From Niveibacterium sp. SC-1 (GTDB lineage: Bacteria > Pseudomonadota > Gammaproteobacteria > Burkholderiales > Rhodocyclaceae), in NCBI RefSeq assembly GCF_038235435.1, contig NZ_CP151275.1:558001-622000 (forward strand): DNA of 64,000 nucleotides, given 5' to 3'. Position numbers and translations under genes: made by a program. A model generated the notes under the pieces. The model had not been told where the DNA came from and searched no databases. It was given only the letters and a program-made list of their open reading frames with translations. Positions 53,615 through 62,186 of the stretch are shown here, in pieces (positions within the stretch are counted from its first letter, which is position 1; each line of letters opens with the position of its first letter).

Positions 53615-53643
53615 TTGACCCCGGCGGCGGAAAGCCTTTACCT
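53615..53643 (+). promoter_or_regulatory. Probable promoter of leuA leader
   Basis: TTGACC at 53615-53620 and TTACCT at 53638-53643 are spaced by 17 bases (TACCTT with 18 is an alternative). A start about seven bases later would leave almost no 5' leader before the leader-peptide ATG at 53653. Confidence 0.5.
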
Positions 53644-53652
53644 TTGAGCCCT

Positions 53653-53745
53653 ATGTCTCTGCACTCGGCCCTTCCGCTCTCCCTGAGCCTCGCCTCCCTG
53701 ACCCCGCTGGGTCTGGGCCGACTGCTGCGCCCCGCGCGCGCCTAA
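53653..53745 (+). CDS. leuL: Leucine-rich leader peptide of leuA
   Basis: A 30-codon ORF contains ten leucine codons (for example LPLSLSLASL, then GLGRLLRP) and ends with TAA 254 bases before leuA. Leu-rich leader peptides upstream of leucine biosynthesis genes are translated slowly when leucyl-tRNA is scarce and control attenuation. A short GC hairpin (CCCGCA/TGCGGG near 53776-53791) follows, but no U-run was found, so the terminator part of the attenuator is not established. A longer upstream frame is possible but lacks the leader composition. Confidence 0.75.
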   Translation: MSLHSALPLSLSLASLTPLGLGRLLRPARA

Positions 53746-53999
53746 ACCCAATCCCCTCCTGTCGGTTTTGAACGTCCCGCACCCTGCGGGGCTGCTGCAT
53801 GCGTCGGCGCGTCCGCCTCACGCGTGCTCCAAGCGGAGCTTCCCATGCATTCCAATCTTCAGATCTTCTCGCTACGACTGCCGATCGGCTGCCAGACCGC
53901 GTATCCGCGGCCGTCTGGTAGCCGGGCCTGATTGCCCGCGCCGCGCTGTCTGCAATCACCACGGCTCGCAAGAGCGAAACGGATCCAGGAGTCATTGAA
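53746..53999 (+). other. leuA 5' untranslated region, possible attenuator
   Basis: This 254-base stretch between the leader peptide and leuA contains several GC-rich complementary segments (for instance around 53776-53791 and 53803-53825). It also has a 28-codon ORF from ATG 53845 to TGA 53931 behind GGAG, which is not recognised. No canonical terminator with a U-tract is visible. It ends in the AGGAG of leuA. Confidence 0.45.
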
Positions 54000-55673
54000 A
54001 TGTTGAAGAACCCCGCCACCAAGTACCAGGCCTTCGCCCCCATCAAGCGCGTGCGACGTAGCTGGCCCGACCGGGTGATCACCCAGGCGCCGATCTGGTT
54101 GTCCACCGATTTGCGCGACGGCAACCAGGCCCTCTTCGAGCCGATGTCCGGCGAGGCCAAGCTCAAGCTCTTCAAGCAGCTCGTGAAGATCGGCTTCAAG
54201 GAGATCGAGGTTGCCTTCCCGTCGGCCTCGCAGACCGACTTTGATTTCGTGCGCGAGCTCATCGAAGGCGGCCATGTGCCGGAAGACGTGACGATCGGCG
54301 TGCTGACCCAGGCGCGCGAACACCTCATCCGCCGCAGCTTCGAATCCTTGCGCGGCGCCAAGCGCGCGATCATGCACCTCTACAACGCCACGGCGCCAAA
54401 CTTCCGCCGCATCGTGTTCAACACCGATCGCGCGGGCACCAAGGCGATCGCGGTCGAGCATGCGCGCCTCATCAAGGAATGCGCTGCCGCGCAACCGGAC
54501 ACCGACTGGGTGTTCCAGTACAGCCCCGAGACCTTCTCCTGCACCGAGCTCGATTTCGCCAAGGAAGTCGTCGATGCGGTGACCGAGGTCTGGGCGCCGA
54601 CGCCCGCGCGCAAGGTCATCATCAACCTGCCTGCCACCGTCGAAGCCGCGACGCCTAATGTGTACGCCGACCAGATCGAGTGGATGCACGAGAACCTCGC
54701 GCGTCGCGAGGGCATCATCCTCTCCGTCCATCCGCACAATGACCGCGGCTGTGCCGTGGCCGCGGCGGAACTCGCCGTGATGGCGGGCGCGGATCGCGTC
54801 GAAGGCTGCCTCTTCGGCAATGGCGAGCGCACCGGCAATGTGGACCTCGTGACCCTCGCGCTCAATCTCTACACGCAGGGCATCGATCCGCAGCTCGACT
54901 TCTCGGACGTCGACGCGGTCGCGCGCGTCGCCACCGAAGTGACGCAGTTGCCTGTCCATCCGCGCCACCCCTATGTCGGTGACCTCGTCTTCACGGCCTT
55001 CTCCGGCTCGCACCAGGATGCAATCAAGAAGGGCCTCGCGGCGCAGGATCCGGAAGCGATCTGGGAAGTGCCCTACCTCCCGGTGGACCCGCGTGACCTC
55101 GGCCGCAGCTACGAGTCGGTGATCCGGGTGAACAGTCAGTCCGGCAAGGGCGGCATCGCCTATTTGCTGGAGGCGCATTACGGCGTGGCCATGCCGCGAC
55201 GCATGCAGGTCGAGTTCGCGGCGATCGTGCAGACGCATCTGGACGACCTCGGCCGTGAAGTCTCCGCCGCCGAACTCTGGCGCATCTTCAACGATGCCTA
55301 CCTCAACACCGAGCCGAGCTGCGTCGGGGTGCATCTCTTCGAAGCGGGCAGCGAGCAGGGGGTGCGACTCACGCTGCGCGAGAACGGTGTCGAGCGCACC
55401 GTCGAAGGGCGCGGCAACGGGCCGCTGGAAGCCGCGGTGCATGCCATCGGCGGCGGCATCCGCGTGGTGAACTTCGAGGAGCGCTCGCTCACGCCGGGTT
55501 CGGATGCGCGCGCCATCGCCTTCATCGAACTGGTCAGCGAAGGCGCGAGCGGCAGCGTCTACGGCGCGGGCGTCAGCAGCAACAGCACCACGGCCGCCAT
55601 CCAGGCGCTGGTGAGCGCGCACGGCCGCAGCCGTCAGCGCGTGACCGGCGACGAAGCGGTAAGCGGCCGCTGA
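54000..55673 (+). CDS. leuA: 2-isopropylmalate synthase (long, LeuA2 type)
   Basis: First committed step of leucine synthesis, condensing acetyl-CoA with 2-oxoisovalerate. The 557-residue protein has the catalytic TIM barrel with [11 protein letters not shown], the metal-binding [15 protein letters not shown], and [24 protein letters not shown]-terminal allosteric domain that binds leucine starts near residue 430. It is the longer actinobacterial/proteobacterial LeuA2 form rather than the 520-residue E. coli type. AGGAG lies eight bases before the ATG, and a Leu-rich leader lies upstream. Confidence 0.95.
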   Translation: MLKNPATKYQAFAPIKRVRRSWPDRVITQAPIWLSTDLRDGNQALFEPMSGEAKLKLFKQLVKIGFKEIEVAFPSASQTDFDFVRELIEGGHVPEDVTIGVLTQAREHLIRRSFESLRGAKRAIMHLYNATAPNFRRIVFNTDRAGTKAIAVEHARLIKECAAAQPDTDWVFQYSPETFSCTELDFAKEVVDAVTEVWAPTPARKVIINLPATVEAATPNVYADQIEWMHENLARREGIILSVHPHNDRGCAVAAAELAVMAGADRVEGCLFGNGERTGNVDLVTLALNLYTQGIDPQLDFSDVDAVARVATEVTQLPVHPRHPYVGDLVFTAFSGSHQDAIKKGLAAQDPEAIWEVPYLPVDPRDLGRSYESVIRVNSQSGKGGIAYLLEAHYGVAMPRRMQVEFAAIVQTHLDDLGREVSAAELWRIFNDAYLNTEPSCVGVHLFEAGSEQGVRLTLRENGVERTVEGRGNGPLEAAVHAIGGGIRVVNFEERSLTPGSDARAIAFIELVSEGASGSVYGAGVSSNSTTAAIQALVSAHGRSRQRVTGDEAVSGR

Positions 55674-55686
55674 GGCCTTGAGCGCA

Positions 55687-55720
55687 CCGGCGCGGATCGC
55701 CTAAGGGTGACCCGCGCCGG
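55687..55720. terminator. Hairpin between leuA and GlsB-type gene
   Basis: CCGGCGCGG at 55687-55695 pairs with CCGCGCCGG at 55712-55720 across a 16-base loop and is followed by AGTTT. It lacks a strong U-tract, so termination is probable rather than certain. Confidence 0.5.
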
Positions 55721-55724
55721 AGTT

Positions 55725-55973
55725 TCAGGTGCGTTTCCGGATCAGACCGTAGATCACCAGCAGGATGATCGCGCCCACCACGGAGGCGATCCAGCCGGCG
55801 CTCTGCCCGGCCATGTACCAGCCCATGCTCTGCCCCACGAAGGTCGCGAGCAAAGAGCCGGCGATCCCCAGCACGATGGTCATGATCCAGCCCATGCTGT
55901 CGTCGCCGGGCTTCAGGAATCGGGCGATGACGCCCACGATGAGACCGATCAGAATCGTCCACAGCCAGCCCAT
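55725..55973 (-). CDS. GlsB/YeaQ/YmgE family membrane protein
   Basis: An 82-residue protein with three hydrophobic helices. IGLIVGVIARFLKPG, then IVLGIAGSLLATFVG, and VGAIILLVIYGLI are the family repeats, formerly called transglycosylase-associated protein. It is often stress-induced, and its function is not settled. AAGGAG lies seven bases before the ATG. Monocistronic, convergent with leuA. Confidence 0.92.
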   Translation of the reverse strand: MGWLWTILIGLIVGVIARFLKPGDDSMGWIMTIVLGIAGSLLATFVGQSMGWYMAGQSAGWIASVVGAIILLVIYGLIRKRT

Positions 55974-56197
55974 TGTGCTCTCCTTGGTGAGGGGTGATGA
56001 GGGTGTGATTCAGTATTGACGGCCCCTCAAAAAGGGCAAGGAGAGGTGCTGGGGCAAGCGGCAAGACCGCACGGGCGCGCCGCGCGTAACGCCGTTGCTG
56101 GCGCGCCGGAGTCTTGGGGAAAGCGCCTCGCGCCTGATTTGGCGCAAGCGCGGCGGATTGCGCCCACAGCACGCCTTGGGGAATACTTGCATCCGCG

Positions 56198-56590
56198 ATG
56201 CATCTTACAAAGCCCACGTTCCGTCGATTTGCCTGGCTCGCCGTTCTGGCCGTGCTCCTGCAGCTCGGCTTGAGCGCCGGAGGCGTGTTCGCCCGCGGCA
56301 CGGACAAGGGCATTCCCTGGGCGGATGACCTCTGCCTGAGCGCCTTCACGCCACAAGACGTCGCAGGCGGCGAGGCATCGCTGCCGACGCGATCGCAAGC
56401 GGCCCACTGTCCGCTGTGCGCGGTCTCGACCCCGCCGCGTCTGGCGGACTATCTGGCTGTCTTTCTCTTTGGACTGACGCTGACGCCCGTCCGCGTCGAA
56501 CCTGCCGCGCCGCTGGTGCCTGTGCGGGAACCCGTGCTGGCGCGGCTGGCCGCGCCACGCGCACCTCCGGTCCTCCAACTCACCGCCTGA
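56198..56590 (+). CDS. DUF2946 family protein
   Basis: A 130-residue protein with a signal or anchor segment (about 10-32), a conserved HCPLC motif after the middle (QAAHCPLCAVS), a second hydrophobic stretch (YLAVFLFGLTLTP) and the terminal APRAPP of the family. DUF2946 genes frequently sit beside copper-related or TonB receptor genes, and the HxxxC/CPLC residues could bind metal. Here it precedes a TonB receptor and a YcnI-like protein. Confidence 0.83.
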   Translation: MHLTKPTFRRFAWLAVLAVLLQLGLSAGGVFARGTDKGIPWADDLCLSAFTPQDVAGGEASLPTRSQAAHCPLCAVSTPPRLADYLAVFLFGLTLTPVRVEPAAPLVPVREPVLARLAAPRAPPVLQLTA

Positions 56591-56751
56591 ACAGCCGGGT
56601 CGCGAGACCCGGTTGGCGCTATCCCGGACGCCGTCCCACGCTCGCTCGCCACCAGGCGAGGCCTGGCGACGTGATTGCATCCGGGATCCACAGGTCCGCA
56701 AGCGGACCCCGGTGATCCGCGCAATCCCCGTTGCGCGAGAGGACGTTTCCC
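56591..56751 (+). other. Highly structured leader before TonB receptor
   Basis: Five helices can be drawn in 161 bases: CCGGGTC/GACCCGG (56595-56612), ATCCCGGA/TCCGGGAT (56621-56628 with 56680-56687), CTCGCC/GGCGAG (56645-56660), GGTCCG/CGGACC (56693-56708) and GCGCAA/TTGCGC (56719-56736). The last ends right before the GAGAGGA ribosome site. It could be a cis-acting RNA. No known riboswitch core (including the B12 box) was recognised, and GC-rich DNA gives hairpins by chance. Confidence 0.4.
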
Positions 56752-58797
56752 ATGCATCCGTTTTTCCGTTTGACCCCGGTCGCTGCCGCGCTTGCCTGCA
56801 GCGGCTTCTCCACGCGCGCCGACGAGCCGCGCACCCTGCCTACCGTCGAGGTCTCCGCCACACGCGAGTTGTCGACAACCTTGCCCAGCGCGGACGCGGC
56901 GCGCGAGGAACTCTCGCGCGTGCCCGGCGGCACGGCCGTGCAAGAAATGGCCCCGGTGCGCGAAGGCCGCGTCAGCACCGTGGCCGACACCTTTGCCTTC
57001 ACCCCCGGCGTGTTTGCCGCATCGCGCTTTGGCGCCGAGGAGTCGCGCCTGTCCATCCGTGGTTCCGGCCTGCAGCGGACTTTCCACATGCGTGGCATTG
57101 CCCTGCTCCAGGACGGTGTACCACTCAATCTTGCCGACGGCAGCGGCGACTTCCAGGCCGTCGAGCCGCTCGCGAGTCGCTACGTCGAGGTCTGGCGCGG
57201 CGCCAACGCCTTGCAGTACGGTGCGGCGAATCTGGGCGGTGCGGTGAACTTCGTCAGCCGGTCCGGTCGTGACGAGCCGGGATTCCGCCTGCGCGGCGAG
57301 GCGGGCAGCTATGGCTATCTGCGTGCCCAGGCGGACTATGCGGCTGCCTCCGAGCAACTGGATGGCGTGGCATCGCTCAGCGAGTTCCACCTCGAAGGTT
57401 TCCGTGCGCATTCCCGGCAGGAGACCCAGCGTTTCTTCGGCAACCTGGGCTGGCGGATTTCCGGGCAGACCGAAAGCCGCTTCTTCGCGACGCTGGCGAA
57501 GACGGACTCGGAATTGCCCGGCGCGCTGACCCGTGCGGAGATGAGTCGCGATCCACGCCAGGCCGACCCGGCTGCGGTGAAAGGCGACCAGCACCGGAAT
57601 TTCGATCTCGCCCGGCTGGCGAACCTGACCAGCGTCTCCCTTGGGGACTCGCGCAGCTTGGAGGCCGGGGTGTTCTATGCCTACAAGAGCCTCTTCCATC
57701 CGATCTACCAGGTGCTCGAACAGCGCTCGGGCGACATGGGCGCAAGCCTGCGCTATGTCGATGATCGCGCATGGAGCGGCCGCGACAACCGGCTGGTGTT
57801 GGGCACGACGCTGCAGCGCGGCCAGATCGACGACGACCGCTTCCTCAACGTCAGCGGCAACAAGGGCGCGCGCAGCGGAGAGTCCGAGCAGACGGCGACG
57901 ACCAACGCGGTGTTCGGCGAGATCCAGCATGCCTTCCTGCCGGACACCCGCGCGATCATCGGAGGGCAATACGCCTGGGCCGACCGACGTCTCAAGGACC
58001 TCTACCTCGCGGATCGCGTCGACAACAGCTTTGACGCCGACTACAGCCATTTCTCGCCCAAGGTCGGCGTCCTGCACGAGCTGACGCCGGCGGTCCAGCT
58101 CTACGCCAACTGGAGCCGCAGCTTCGAGCCGCCCAGCTTCGGCGAGCTTGCCGGCGGACCCAACATCACCCAGGTCGACGCGCAGCGCGCGAGCACGCTG
58201 GAGGTAGGTTCGCGGGGCCATTGGCAAGGCGCAGGGCTGGCGCTCGACTGGGATGCCTCGCTCTATGCGGCGCGGGTGCGCGACGAATTGCTCTCGCTCT
58301 CGGACGCCAACGGCAATCCCCTGGGCACGGTGAATGCCGATCGCACCCAGCACGAAGGGCTGGAGCTGGGACTCGAAGCGCGCCTTGCAGAGCATTGGCG
58401 CCTGCGGGCCAAGCTACTGGCCAATCGTTTCCGTTTCGATGACGACCCCGTCTATGGCAACAAACGGCTCGCTGGCATCCCGGATCGCTCGGGCAGCCTG
58501 GAGTTGCTGTACACCGGCGTCGCGGGACTCTACGCCGGGCCGGTGCTGCAAGGCGCTTCGGGTTCTTGGGTGGATCACGCGAACACGCTGCGTGCCTCGG
58601 GCTACGGCCTGCTCGGCTTCAAGCTCGGCCAGCGTCCGGAGAAGGGGCTGGCCTGGTTCGTCGAGGGCCGCAACCTGCTCGATCGCACCTATGTCGCCAC
58701 CACCGGTGTCATGGCCGATGCCAAGGGCATGGACCAACGCCAGTTCTACCCGGGCGACGGCGTCGCCTGGTATGCCGGCCTCGAATATCCCTTCTGA
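56752..58797 (+). CDS. TonB-dependent receptor, probable copper-related
   Basis: A 681-residue outer-membrane receptor with a signal peptide, then plug segments LPTVEVSATREL, FTPGVFAASRFGAEESRLSIRGSGLQ, GVPLNLADGSGDFQAVEP and RGANALQYGAANLGGAVNFV. A 22-strand barrel ends YAGLEYPF. It resembles the FhuE/Fiu-unrelated TonB receptors found with copper proteins. The following gene, 12 bases on, encodes a YcnI-like copper-binding protein and the preceding one a DUF2946 protein, so copper uptake or homeostasis is inferred. Unlike the receptor at 48213, no Fur box was seen. Confidence 0.87.
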   Translation: MHPFFRLTPVAAALACSGFSTRADEPRTLPTVEVSATRELSTTLPSADAAREELSRVPGGTAVQEMAPVREGRVSTVADTFAFTPGVFAASRFGAEESRLSIRGSGLQRTFHMRGIALLQDGVPLNLADGSGDFQAVEPLASRYVEVWRGANALQYGAANLGGAVNFVSRSGRDEPGFRLRGEAGSYGYLRAQADYAAASEQLDGVASLSEFHLEGFRAHSRQETQRFFGNLGWRISGQTESRFFATLAKTDSELPGALTRAEMSRDPRQADPAAVKGDQHRNFDLARLANLTSVSLGDSRSLEAGVFYAYKSLFHPIYQVLEQRSGDMGASLRYVDDRAWSGRDNRLVLGTTLQRGQIDDDRFLNVSGNKGARSGESEQTATTNAVFGEIQHAFLPDTRAIIGGQYAWADRRLKDLYLADRVDNSFDADYSHFSPKVGVLHELTPAVQLYANWSRSFEPPSFGELAGGPNITQVDAQRASTLEVGSRGHWQGAGLALDWDASLYAARVRDELLSLSDANGNPLGTVNADRTQHEGLELGLEARLAEHWRLRAKLLANRFRFDDDPVYGNKRLAGIPDRSGSLELLYTGVAGLYAGPVLQGASGSWVDHANTLRASGYGLLGFKLGQRPEKGLAWFVEGRNLLDRTYVATTGVMADAKGMDQRQFYPGDGVAWYAGLEYPF

Positions 58798-58809
58798 AGG
58801 AGAACGAAC

Positions 58810-59328
58810 ATGAAGCGACTCATCCTCGCCGCAACCGCGGCCCTTGGCCTCGGCGGCGCCGCGCAGGCCCACGTTGTACTGCTCGACAAGGAAGCCGAGG
58901 CGGGCAGTTATTTCCGCGTGACCCTGCAGGTCGGACACGGCTGTCAGGGCGAGGCGACGATCGGGCTGGAAGTGACCGTGCCGGCGGGCGTCGCGGTTGC
59001 ACGTCCGATGCCGAAGACGGGCTGGAAGATCGAGATCGAGGAGGGCGACTTCGAGCGACCGGCGATGGTGCATGGCAAAGCGGTCACCAGCGGCGTCAAG
59101 CGCGTGCGCTGGGTTGGCGGCAACCTGCCCGACGCCTGGTACGACGAATTCGTGATGCAGGTGAAGCTGCCAGAGGAGGCGGGAGTGCTGGCCTTTCCCG
59201 TCATCCAGCGCTGCGGCGAGCTGCATGCGGACTGGGTCGAGTTGGCGCGGGATGGCAAGGTACCGGCCTATCCCGCACCGGCGCTGATGGTGCGGCCCAA
59301 GGCTGCTTCCGCCCACGCTGGACACTGA
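58810..59328 (+). CDS. YcnI-like (DUF1775) copper-binding protein
   Basis: A 172-residue periplasmic protein. The signal peptide ends AQA, so the mature chain starts with His (HVVLLDKE), as needed for the histidine brace that binds Cu2+ in YcnI. VGHGCQGEATIGLEVTVP and the later Trp-rich segment (WVGGNLPDAWYDEF) fit DUF1775. It ends with a His-rich tail (HAGH). Coupled to the TonB receptor upstream and ended by a strong hairpin. Confidence 0.88.
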   Translation: MKRLILAATAALGLGGAAQAHVVLLDKEAEAGSYFRVTLQVGHGCQGEATIGLEVTVPAGVAVARPMPKTGWKIEIEEGDFERPAMVHGKAVTSGVKRVRWVGGNLPDAWYDEFVMQVKLPEEAGVLAFPVIQRCGELHADWVELARDGKVPAYPAPALMVRPKAASAHAGH

Positions 59329-59339
59329 GGCCGTAGCAC

Positions 59340-59372
59340 CTCCACGGGCCCGCCAGATGCTGGCCCGTGGAG
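59340..59372. terminator. Hairpin terminator after YcnI-like gene
   Basis: CTCCACGGGCC at 59340-59350 pairs perfectly with 59362-59372 across an 11-base loop, followed by TGTTG. It sits between the convergent ycnI-like and ABC transporter genes and can serve both. Confidence 0.72.
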
Positions 59373-59381
59373 TGTTGCCGG

Positions 59382-61175
59382 TCAGGCGCCTGCGCTAAGC
59401 GCTTCGGCCGACCAGGTGCCGTCACCCTTCAGGGTCAGGGCACTGGCGTGGAAAGGCAGCAGCGTTTCGCGGTGGCCCACGCTGACCACCATGGTCTGCG
59501 GCAGCTCCTGGCGCAGCAAGGTGTAGAGGCTGTGTTCCAGGCCAGTGTCGACGGCGGAGGTCGCCTCGTCGAGGAAGACGAGTGCCGGTCGATTGGCCAG
59601 CACGCGGCCGAAGGCGAGCCGTTGCTGTTCGCCCGGGGAGAGTTGCAGCGCCCAGTCCTCGTCACTTTCCAGACGATCGGCGAGGTGGCCGAGCTGCACC
59701 TTGCCCAGGATCTCGCGCGCCCGCTGCGCGTCGACCTGGTCCGACGGATACGCGAGCGCGTCGCGCAGACTCCCGATGGGCAGGTAGGGCTTCTGCGAGA
59801 GGAACAGGGTCGCGTCGCCGCCGGGCCGCGCGGCGCTGCCCTGCGCGAAGGGCCAGAGACCAGCGAGGCTGCGCAGCAGGGTCGTTTTGCCAGCGCCGGA
59901 GGGGCCGCGAATCAACAGGCTGTCGCCCGCACGCAGGGCAATCTGCACTTGCTGCGCCAGCACCTTGCCGTCGGGGCGCTGCACCGTCAGGCCGTCGACT
60001 TCGAGGGCGTCCGGGTTCTCGCGCAGCGCCGGCAGCCGCAACTCGGCCGCGCCGGCCATATTGCGCTGGAAGCCGTCGAGACGGACGAGGGCGGCGCGGT
60101 AAGTAGCGAAGGCATCGTAGGACGTACGGAAGAAGGAGAGTGCGTCCTGCACCTGGTCGAAGGCCTGACTTGTCTGCATGACATCGCCGAGCTTGATCTG
60201 CCCGGTGAAGAGGCGCGGCGCCTGGATCAGGAAGGGGAAGATCACGGCGACCTGGCTGATCGCGAGGTTGTAGCCGTCGAACTTCAGGCCTCGCCAGAGC
60301 ATCGCCCAGGCGTTGGCGATTACCTGTGCGAAGCTCGCGAAAAGTCCCCGCTTCTCGACTGCCTCGCCGCGATAAAGCGCGACGTTCTCGCCGTATTCGC
60401 GCACCCGCATCAGCACATAGCGGTAGCTCGCGTTGAGCTTCTCGTTGAGGAAATTCAACTGGATCAAGGGGCGGCCGATCTTGAAGGCGAAGACCGAGGC
60501 GATGATCACGTAGATGTAGACGAGGAAGACCATCGCGCGCGGCACTTCGTAGTCCCACACATGCATCGGCGCGGAGAGACCCCACAGGATGCCGGTGAAG
60601 GCGAAGATCGAGACGGCCGCCTGCACGAGACCGAGGCCCAGCGTCAGCGTGTCGGTCGCGATGCTGGTCACGTCCTGCTGGATCCGCTGCTCGGGGTTGT
60701 CCATGCCCGGCTGCACGAAACGCCCGAGGTAGTAGCCGCGCTGGTCCATCCACTGATCCACCAGCCGTGCGTTGAGCCAGGTGCGCCAATGGATCGTGAA
60801 GCTGCCGCGGATGTAAGCATTGAGCAGGGCGCGGGCCACATGCACCGTAGCGAGGATCGCGAAAAGCTTCATGTAGAACCAGAAGCCCTTCTGGTCCAGT
60901 CCCTGTAGCGCGCTGTAGAAGCCGTTGTACCAGTACGAGAACAGCACGTTCATCCGCACCGCGAACAGGACGAACAAGAGCATCAGCGCCAGGCCCGCGA
61001 GCGGTTTCCAGCTCCGCTTGGGCGAGAAGTAACCCCCACTAATCGCCCAGAATTGCCGCCCCCACACCGTGAAGCGCGCCAGCGCCACGATCAGCGCGGC
61101 GAACCCGACCAGCGTGATCGCATAGGCCTTTAGCAGCCACAACGCACTATTGAGAAGTTCCTGATTCCAGTCCAC
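59382..61175 (-). CDS. SbmA/BacA-type ABC transporter (permease-ATPase fusion)
   Basis: A 597-residue half-transporter. The N-terminal membrane domain (about 1-340) has the SbmA/BacA pattern (NVLFSYWYNGFYSALQ, WRTWLNARLVDQWM, NPEQRIQQDV). The ATPase has Walker A GPSGAGKTTL, signature LSPGEQQRLAFGRVL and Walker B ALVFLDEAT. ABCD/BacA-family members import peptides or move long-chain acyl or cobalamin-type substrates. It starts with GTG behind GGAG (61182-61185), next to a tmRNA-like border sequence. Confidence 0.88.
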   Translation of the reverse strand: MDWNQELLNSALWLLKAYAITLVGFAALIVALARFTVWGRQFWAISGGYFSPKRSWKPLAGLALMLLFVLFAVRMNVLFSYWYNGFYSALQGLDQKGFWFYMKLFAILATVHVARALLNAYIRGSFTIHWRTWLNARLVDQWMDQRGYYLGRFVQPGMDNPEQRIQQDVTSIATDTLTLGLGLVQAAVSIFAFTGILWGLSAPMHVWDYEVPRAMVFLVYIYVIIASVFAFKIGRPLIQLNFLNEKLNASYRYVLMRVREYGENVALYRGEAVEKRGLFASFAQVIANAWAMLWRGLKFDGYNLAISQVAVIFPFLIQAPRLFTGQIKLGDVMQTSQAFDQVQDALSFFRTSYDAFATYRAALVRLDGFQRNMAGAAELRLPALRENPDALEVDGLTVQRPDGKVLAQQVQIALRAGDSLLIRGPSGAGKTTLLRSLAGLWPFAQGSAARPGGDATLFLSQKPYLPIGSLRDALAYPSDQVDAQRAREILGKVQLGHLADRLESDEDWALQLSPGEQQRLAFGRVLANRPALVFLDEATSAVDTGLEHSLYTLLRQELPQTMVVSVGHRETLLPFHASALTLKGDGTWSAEALSAGA

Positions 61176-61188
61176 GTATCACTCCAGA

Positions 61189-61213
61189 GCGGCGGGAATC
61201 AAACCCGCGTCCG
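61189..61213 (-). repeat. tmRNA 3'-end-like sequence, possible island attachment site
   Basis: On the minus strand the 25 bases read CGGACGCGGGTTTGATTCC then CGCCGC, i.e. the T-arm and start of the acceptor 3' strand of a proteobacterial tmRNA (consensus CGGACGCGGGTTCGATTCC then CGCCGC), with one difference. No CCA and no remaining tmRNA are present. Genomic islands often integrate into the ssrA 3' end and leave such a copy at the far border. Lower-G+C accessory DNA begins on the side predicted to be the island. No database comparison was possible. Confidence 0.5.
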
Positions 61214-61498
61214 CGGTTGAAGGAACGGCAAGACGCCGTAGTGCTGAAGCTGAGCGCGGCAACGACAGGCCACGCGGCGAGCCCCACGGATTATCGCGGG
61301 CCTTTGGCGATCATGCAGGGCGGGATTGGGTAAGGAAAGGTTTCGGAGCTAGGACAGAAGGGCGACTAGCTCGATTGCCGGCAGGTGCCGGCCCCAGCGC
61401 CAAGCCGCCTTCAGCCGCGCGGATGCTCAACGGCTGGTGGATACAGGGCGTCGATCGCAACTTGTCCCCACGCTCACGATTCTGATGTCAGGCTGGAT
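61214..61498. other. Non-coding border region, nothing recognisable
   Basis: This stretch lies between the tmRNA-like site and the next gene end. Frames open here lack codon bias, and no tRNA, repeat or promoter with good spacing was seen. Confidence 0.5.
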
Positions 61499-62056
61499 CT
61501 ATTCGACCCTGAACTTTCCATCGGAGACCGTCACGACTCTTGGCGTGTCGCCGAACTGGGGATGATTCAGCCAAGTCAGACCAATTCTGGATGGTTCATC
61601 CATTTCGGCGAGTAGCCGCCTCAGCTCATGCCCTCGATCCGAAATCAGCTCAAACGTTTCCAGGCAGCTTTGTACCTTCAGGCTGTCGCGAAGCGCGAGC
61701 GAATTTCGCTCCCGTTGCAGCTCGACGAGCAGCAATACCTCTTCAGTGCCCGCGCCGCAATACGCCCTGCCGTCTTTCGCCGACTGCTTTGTGACGGCCA
61801 GAATTGCGTACACATGGCCTTCAAACGAGAACCCGCGTCCTCCGACGACAAACGCATCAAGGGCCTCATGGAGGATGCCGTGCAGACGGCTATCAATGGA
61901 CGCGTGGCGGAGATGATGACCGATCCGCAAGACCCGCTTAACGCTGCGCCCTGACTGTGCGAGCGTGAGCGTCGATCCGTCAGGCAGTGTCGCCGCGCAG
62001 CACGGAATGCCAAGGAGTACTGCGCAGCCAAGCGCTAGGAGTCTGATGAGGTTCAA
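61499..62056 (-). CDS. Exported protein of unknown function
   Basis: A 185-residue protein with a signal peptide (MNLIRLLALGCAVLLGI, likely cleavage near CCAA). The Cys pair at the signal end also allows a lipoprotein. The middle contains AYCGAGTEEVLLLVEL and the C-terminal half has regularly spaced charged residues. No family recognised. Base composition is less G+C-rich than the core genes, consistent with acquired DNA. It is the last of four minus-strand genes in the putative island. Confidence 0.55.
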   Translation of the reverse strand: MNLIRLLALGCAVLLGIPCCAATLPDGSTLTLAQSGRSVKRVLRIGHHLRHASIDSRLHGILHEALDAFVVGGRGFSFEGHVYAILAVTKQSAKDGRAYCGAGTEEVLLLVELQRERNSLALRDSLKVQSCLETFELISDRGHELRRLLAEMDEPSRIGLTWLNHPQFGDTPRVVTVSDGKFRVE

Positions 62057-62186
62057 GGCGATTTGCCCTGCAGTGCGTATTTACTGTGTGCGAAGAGCGG
62101 AGAAGTACCGCGTACTCGGCGGGGTCCCGCTGGGCACCAGCGGGAAAATCGGCCGACAACTCCATCGGTCACTTGCACCGTGTCGG

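Noticed and set aside
56591..56751. Cobalamin riboswitch before the TonB receptor
   Set aside because: Hairpins are present, but the B12 box and the GCCACTG core are missing.
61189..61213. A complete tRNA gene
   Set aside because: Only a T-arm-like part is present; no anticodon or D arm can be folded on either side.
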